This document shows, one piece after another, positions 5,815 to 7,748 of a stretch of DNA of 7,748 bases (the stretch's first letter is position 1; each line of letters opens with the position of its first letter). Under the pieces are notes generated by a model. The model ran no database searches. It worked only from the letters and a program-made list of their open reading frames with translations, and was not told the DNA's origin. The stretch is from a bacterium (GTDB lineage Bacteria > Spirochaetota > Spirochaetia > Treponematales > Rectinemataceae). The translations under genes and the position numbers were made by a program. The stretch lies in the NCBI GenBank assembly GCA_021813065.1, contig JAKALZ010000079.1:1-7748 (forward strand), written 5' to 3'.

Positions 5815-5908
5815 GAAAGCAAAAAGCGAGTGTCGGTGGCGAAACGACATTACATAGCTTTTGAACCCTTCATGGTCTGCCTCCTTCCATGAAGGGTTCA
5901 TTTTTTTT
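5815..5908 (+). ncRNA. Candidate ~94-nt small RNA or leader attenuator
   Basis: A transcript from the promoter at 5780-5808 would start near 5815 and stop at the T-run ending at 5908. It contains a first hairpin, AGTGTCG (5829-5835) with CGACATT (5845-5851), seven pairs counting one G-U, around loop GTGGCGAAA. The terminator hairpin follows. The terminator loop (5876-5886, TCTGCCTCCTT) contains CCTCCTT, the same as the anti-Shine-Dalgarno end of 16S rRNA, a feature of some trans-acting small RNAs that block ribosome sites. No useful open reading frame is present. The alternative is an attenuator in the leader of the downstream genes, but I see no clear antiterminator pairing. I match it to no known RNA family. 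Confidence 0.5.
5862..5908 (+). terminator. Strong intrinsic terminator
   Basis: TGAACCCTTCATGG (5862-5875) and CCATGAAGGGTTCA (5887-5900) form a perfect 14-bp stem with an 11-nt loop, directly followed by eight Ts (5901-5908). It acts on the + strand. No + strand protein gene precedes it for nearly 1.9 kb, so it must end a non-coding transcript or act as an attenuator 12 nt before the next start codon. Confidence 0.9.
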
Positions 5909-5913
5909 ATACT
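5908..5913 (+). promoter_or_regulatory. -10-like TATACT just before ATG 5920
   Basis: TATACT overlaps the last T of the terminator and is followed by 6 nt and then ATG 5920. This suggests a second promoter giving a leaderless mRNA that escapes the terminator. The -35 at 17 nt (TTCCAT) is poor, so this rests on the -10 and the lack of any ribosome site. Confidence 0.4.
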
Positions 5914-5919
5914 CATTGT

Positions 5920-6684
5920 ATGACACTTGCCGAATTTGACGCGTGGGCGCGTTTATTTCTGGAAATTGAACAACTCCGACAGATCGACGATTCTCTCAAC
6001 GGCATACAGGTCTCCTGCGGTTCTGGCAAGGAGATAAAGAAGCTTGCGGTTGCCGTCGACGCGTGCGCGGAGAGCATTCGAAGAGCGCGGGATTGGGGCG
6101 CCGATTTGCTCTTTGTGCACCATGGAATGTTCTGGGGCAAGCCCGAACCAATTTCCGGCAGTCTGCGCGAGAGAGTGCGGATGCTCCTTGAGGCGGATAT
6201 GGGGCTCTACGCCTGCCACCTTCCACTCGACCGGCACCCGGTGGTCGGCAACAACGCCCGGATCGCCGACGCGCTCGGTCTGAAGGACCGAAAGGCCTTT
6301 GGCACCTACCACGGCATCACGATCGGATGGGCGGGGAATCTGCCCGCGCCATCCTCGATCGACGAGGTGCTCTCCATGATTTTGCCGGACCGATCGGCGC
6401 CGAAATCTGTCATCGCCGCGGGAAAGCGCGAGATACGCAGTGTCGCGATTGTGTCGGGAGGGGCGCCCTTCGAATCCCTCGAAGCCCTCGCGGCCGGCTA
6501 TGATCTCTACATCACGGGCGAACCATCGCACTCGATTTACCACTACATGCTTGAGGGCGGGATGAATTTCATCGCCGCGGGCCACTACGCCACAGAGACT
6601 TGGGGTGTGCGCGCGGTCGCGGACAAGGCGCGCGCGGAGCTTGGCCTCGCCACCGAATTCATCGATGTGCCAACCGGTCTCTGA
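5920..6684 (+). CDS. Nif3-like dinuclear metal centre hexameric protein
   Basis: A 254-residue member of the Nif3/YbgI (DUF34) family, toroidal hexamers that bind two metal ions per subunit. The precise reaction is not settled; E. coli YbgI has been linked to GTP cyclohydrolase I-like activity, which I would not transfer here. The metal ligands are all present: HHGMFW at 67-72 (His67, His68), HLPLDRHP at 100-107 (His100, Asp104), and GHYATE at 221-226 (His222, Glu226). The N-terminal SLNGIQVSC (25-33) is also typical. Length is normal for the short form without the extra PII-like domain. The ATG at 5920 has no ribosome site; the T-run of the terminator and TATTGT-like sequence precede it. lspA starts 1 nt after the stop, so the two are translated together. 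Confidence 0.9.
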   Translation: MTLAEFDAWARLFLEIEQLRQIDDSLNGIQVSCGSGKEIKKLAVAVDACAESIRRARDWGADLLFVHHGMFWGKPEPISGSLRERVRMLLEADMGLYACHLPLDRHPVVGNNARIADALGLKDRKAFGTYHGITIGWAGNLPAPSSIDEVLSMILPDRSAPKSVIAAGKREIRSVAIVSGGAPFESLEALAAGYDLYITGEPSHSIYHYMLEGGMNFIAAGHYATETWGVRAVADKARAELGLATEFIDVPTGL

Positions 6685-6685
6685 T

Positions 6686-7246
6686 ATGAAAAAAAATGTT
6701 TTCTGGGCACCGCTCATCACCGCGGCGATCATTATCGTCGCCGATCAGATCACCAAGGCGCTCGTGGTGAGCCATATTCCCGAAGGAAGGATTTTCGCGC
6801 GCTTCTGGGGCGACTTTGTGTGGATAGTGCATGCGCGCAACACCGGCGCGGCATTCTCAATCGGCGCGGGATCCGCTCCGCTGCTCAGATTTCTTTTTTT
6901 CATCGCCTTTCCCCTTGTGGTGCTCATCGGCGTGCTCATCTATTACGTTCAATCTTCCAGCCTCTCGCCGCTGCTGCGGTGGTCCATGGGCCTCATTTTG
7001 GGCGGCGGGACCGGCAATCTCATCGACAGGATTTTCAGGCCGACGGGTGTGGTCGATTTTCTCTCGCTCAATATGTATGGATTCTTGGGAATGGAGCGAT
7101 TCGCGACCTTCAATATCGCGGACTCCGCCATCACAATCGGCGAAATATTGCTGATAATCGGCCTTATTATCGCTGAATTGAGAAAGCCGAAGGCGCCAGA
7201 CGCCACTGAACCGCGGATTGGAAGCGGCGAGGGGAAGGGCGAGTGA
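6686..7246 (+). CDS. lspA: Lipoprotein signal peptidase (signal peptidase II)
   Basis: LspA is an inner-membrane aspartyl protease that removes the signal peptide from diacylglyceryl-modified prolipoproteins. The 186-residue protein has four predicted membrane helices (about 7-26, 65-88, 97-112 and 149-165). Conserved blocks are ADQITK (19-24), NTGAAFSIG (52-60), GGGTGNLIDRI (106-116), VVDFL (122-126) and FNIADSAITIGE (142-153). The catalytic pair are Asp124 and Asp146. An open frame extends 27 codons upstream into the previous gene, but those residues are basic and non-family-like. ATG 6686 gives the expected MKKN start 1 nt after the Nif3-like stop, with no ribosome site, so it depends on coupling. 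The C-terminal tail (166-186) is longer and charged. The stop overlaps the next GTG. Confidence 0.95.
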   Translation: MKKNVFWAPLITAAIIIVADQITKALVVSHIPEGRIFARFWGDFVWIVHARNTGAAFSIGAGSAPLLRFLFFIAFPLVVLIGVLIYYVQSSSLSPLLRWSMGLILGGGTGNLIDRIFRPTGVVDFLSLNMYGFLGMERFATFNIADSAITIGEILLIIGLIIAELRKPKAPDATEPRIGSGEGKGE

Positions 7247-7518
7247 GCGCGGCTAAGGTCAACAGAGCGAAGGTACTTCTCTTTGTGCTCGGCGCCACCC
7301 TAGGCAATCTTGCGCTTATGGCGGTCTCGTTCGCCTTGCTCATGCTACTGTACTCAGTGGTTCTCGCGAAAGCGCTTCCCCCTGAGGCGCTTATCTGGGC
7401 TATCCTGGTGGCCTTTATTTTCGCGCTTGTCATATCGACATTCGCGTACCGCCGCATTCTCAAGCTACTCCGCGAACGTTATCATCTCGACGAATTTCTT
7501 GGTATAACGAAGAAATAG
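7243..7518 (+). CDS. Small two-helix membrane protein, function unknown
   Basis: A 91-residue protein with two long hydrophobic helices, residues 11-41 and 48-69, joined by the short loop AKALPPEA. Basic residues before helix 1 (KVNRAK) and after helix 2 (RRILKLLRERY) put both ends in the cytoplasm. The C-terminus is YHLDEFLGITKK. I do not recognise a named family. It starts at GTG 7243, overlapping the lspA stop (GTGA), with GAGGGG and AAGGG upstream, so it is co-translated with lspA. A link to lipoprotein processing is suggested only by position. Confidence 0.8.
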   Translation: MSAAKVNRAKVLLFVLGATLGNLALMAVSFALLMLLYSVVLAKALPPEALIWAILVAFIFALVISTFAYRRILKLLRERYHLDEFLGITKK

Positions 7519-7552
7519 CTGGCCGCTTCGCGCGCTCGACTAAGTGTGCGGT

Positions 7553-7566
7553 GGTGAAATTTCACC
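7553..7566. promoter_or_regulatory. Perfect 14-bp palindrome, possible operator
   Basis: GGTGAAATTTCACC is its own reverse complement. It has no loop and no T-run, so it suits a dimeric regulator rather than a terminator. It lies about 50 nt upstream of the predicted promoter of the last gene. Confidence 0.4.
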
Positions 7567-7613
7567 GATGCGTGGAACGCGCTCTTGAAACGTCGCATGA
7601 GTCGTCTGTTTTC

Positions 7614-7642
7614 TTTACGAACTCGATATTGTATGCAATACT
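7614..7642 (+). promoter_or_regulatory. Probable promoter of the last gene
   Basis: TTTACG (7614-7619) and AATACT (7637-7642) are 17 nt apart, each matching 4 of 6 consensus bases. The start would be near 7649, leaving a leader of about 30 nt that includes the ribosome site. The inverted repeat TATTG (7627-7631)/CAATA (7636-7640) overlaps the -10 and could be an operator. Confidence 0.45.
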
Positions 7643-7665
7643 ATCTCTACACGATCATTTTTTTT

Positions 7666-7672
7666 GAGGAGA
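7666..7672 (+). promoter_or_regulatory. Ribosome binding site of the last gene
   Basis: GAGGAGA lies 6 nt before ATG 7679 and fixes this start. Confidence 0.75.
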
Positions 7673-7678
7673 CTTTGT

Positions 7679-7748
7679 ATGGCGGCAGCGCGCGAGCGTC
7701 TTGAGCGGATTGGTGTCTCTGTCCCCGAAATCTATCTTCCAGGAAACG
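7679..7748 (+). CDS. Probable DUF1015 family protein, N-terminus (3'-truncated by window)
   Basis: Only 23 codons are inside the window: after MAAARERLERIG comes VSVPEIYLPGN. The pattern of a short helix, then G-[VI]-x-VPEI-x-LP, is how many DUF1015 proteins begin before their conserved D-x-x-KWAVVACDQ block, which would lie outside. DUF1015 proteins have no established function. It is a monocistron start with its own promoter and ribosome site, not part of the lspA operon. That it is a gene start is fairly safe; the family is a tentative call from very little sequence. Confidence 0.5.
   Translation, partial: MAAARERLERIGVSVPEIYLPGN

Larger units (their letters stand above)
5613..5919. other. 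Divergent AT-rich intergenic region
   Basis: This 307-nt stretch separates the - strand gene pair from the + strand Nif3/lspA operon. I see no convincing protein gene in it. From left to right it holds a dyad site (5670-5690), an AT-rich island (about 5691-5820, about 28% GC by hand count against GC-rich flanks), a 9-nt direct repeat TTTTCATAA at 5743 and 5753 (10-nt period, about one helical turn), an extended -10 promoter (5780-5808), a small hairpin (5829-5851), a strong terminator (5862-5908) and a second TATACT box (5908-5913). Confidence 0.8.

Noticed and set aside
5691..5820. AT-rich island as a replication origin
   Set aside because: No DnaA-box-like TTATNCACA clusters are visible and no origin-linked genes are nearby; promoter and UP-element content explains it.
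5640..5822. A 60-codon minus-strand frame in the AT-rich region with a hydrophobic stretch
   Set aside because: Begins at a TTG with no ribosome site, the inner ATG also lacks one, and it overlaps the promoter and dyad site. Hydrophobic residues follow from the AT-rich codons.
5872..5892. Mini-ORF MVCLLP inside the terminator hairpin, as a leader peptide
   Set aside because: No ribosome site, buried in a 14-bp stem, and no run of a regulatory amino acid codon.
6605..6685. 27-codon upstream extension of lspA
   Set aside because: It would overlap the Nif3-like gene and add a basic, non-hydrophobic lead; MKKN at 6686 is the normal family start.
5953..6732. A 259-codon open frame on the - strand
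   Set aside because: Antisense to the Nif3-like gene, which has all its metal ligands; the reverse product has no family signature.
7658..7665. T8 run as a terminator of the lspA operon
   Set aside because: No stable stem directly precedes it, and it sits just before the ribosome site of the next gene, after the predicted promoter.

Overview
The window looks like ordinary chromosome from a GC-rich bacterium; I counted no tRNA, rRNA, insertion sequence or CRISPR. Coding regions are strongly GC-rich, while one intergenic island at about 5691-5820 is only about 28% GC by hand count. The mix of a succinylase-branch lysine operon, a Nif3-like/lspA pair, a likely DUF1015 gene and a pair of genes with faint flagellar-motor resemblance suggests a spirochaete. 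That placement is inference and not proven by the sequence.

Region 1 (1-3987, + strand) is a compact biosynthetic operon: the 3' end of an aspartate kinase (lysC type), dapB, dapA, dapD and proC. Start/stop overlaps of the ATGA type join lysC-dapB and dapA-dapD. dapD-proC are 14 nt apart, and only dapB-dapA has a real gap (73 nt, with a hairpin). Together the first four supply aspartyl phosphate, dihydrodipicolinate, tetrahydrodipicolinate and its N-succinyl derivative on the way to diaminopimelate and lysine; proC makes proline. DapB and DapA each carry an extra 38-45 residue segment early in the protein. DapD has an unusual active-site stretch. A hairpin at 4004-4032 probably ends the operon.

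Region 2 (4040-5612, - strand) holds two overlapping genes, convergent with the dap operon. I do not recognise them firmly. By eye the larger protein has two helical segments like the FliG C-terminal domain, and both proteins share a motif that recalls the cytoplasmic part of MotA.

Region 3 (5613-5919) is a 307-nt divergent intergenic region. It contains a dyad-symmetric site, an AT-rich island, a near-consensus extended -10 promoter and, about 55 nt after the predicted start point, a perfect 14-bp terminator hairpin with eight Ts. This predicts a roughly 94-nt small RNA, or a leader attenuator for the genes downstream. The terminator loop carries CCTCCTT, the anti-Shine-Dalgarno sequence.

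Region 4 (5920-7518, + strand) is an operon of a Nif3-like dinuclear-metal protein, lspA (lipoprotein signal peptidase) and a small two-helix membrane protein. Region 5 (7519-7748) is an intergenic stretch with a palindrome and a promoter, followed by the first 23 codons of a probable DUF1015 gene that runs off the window.
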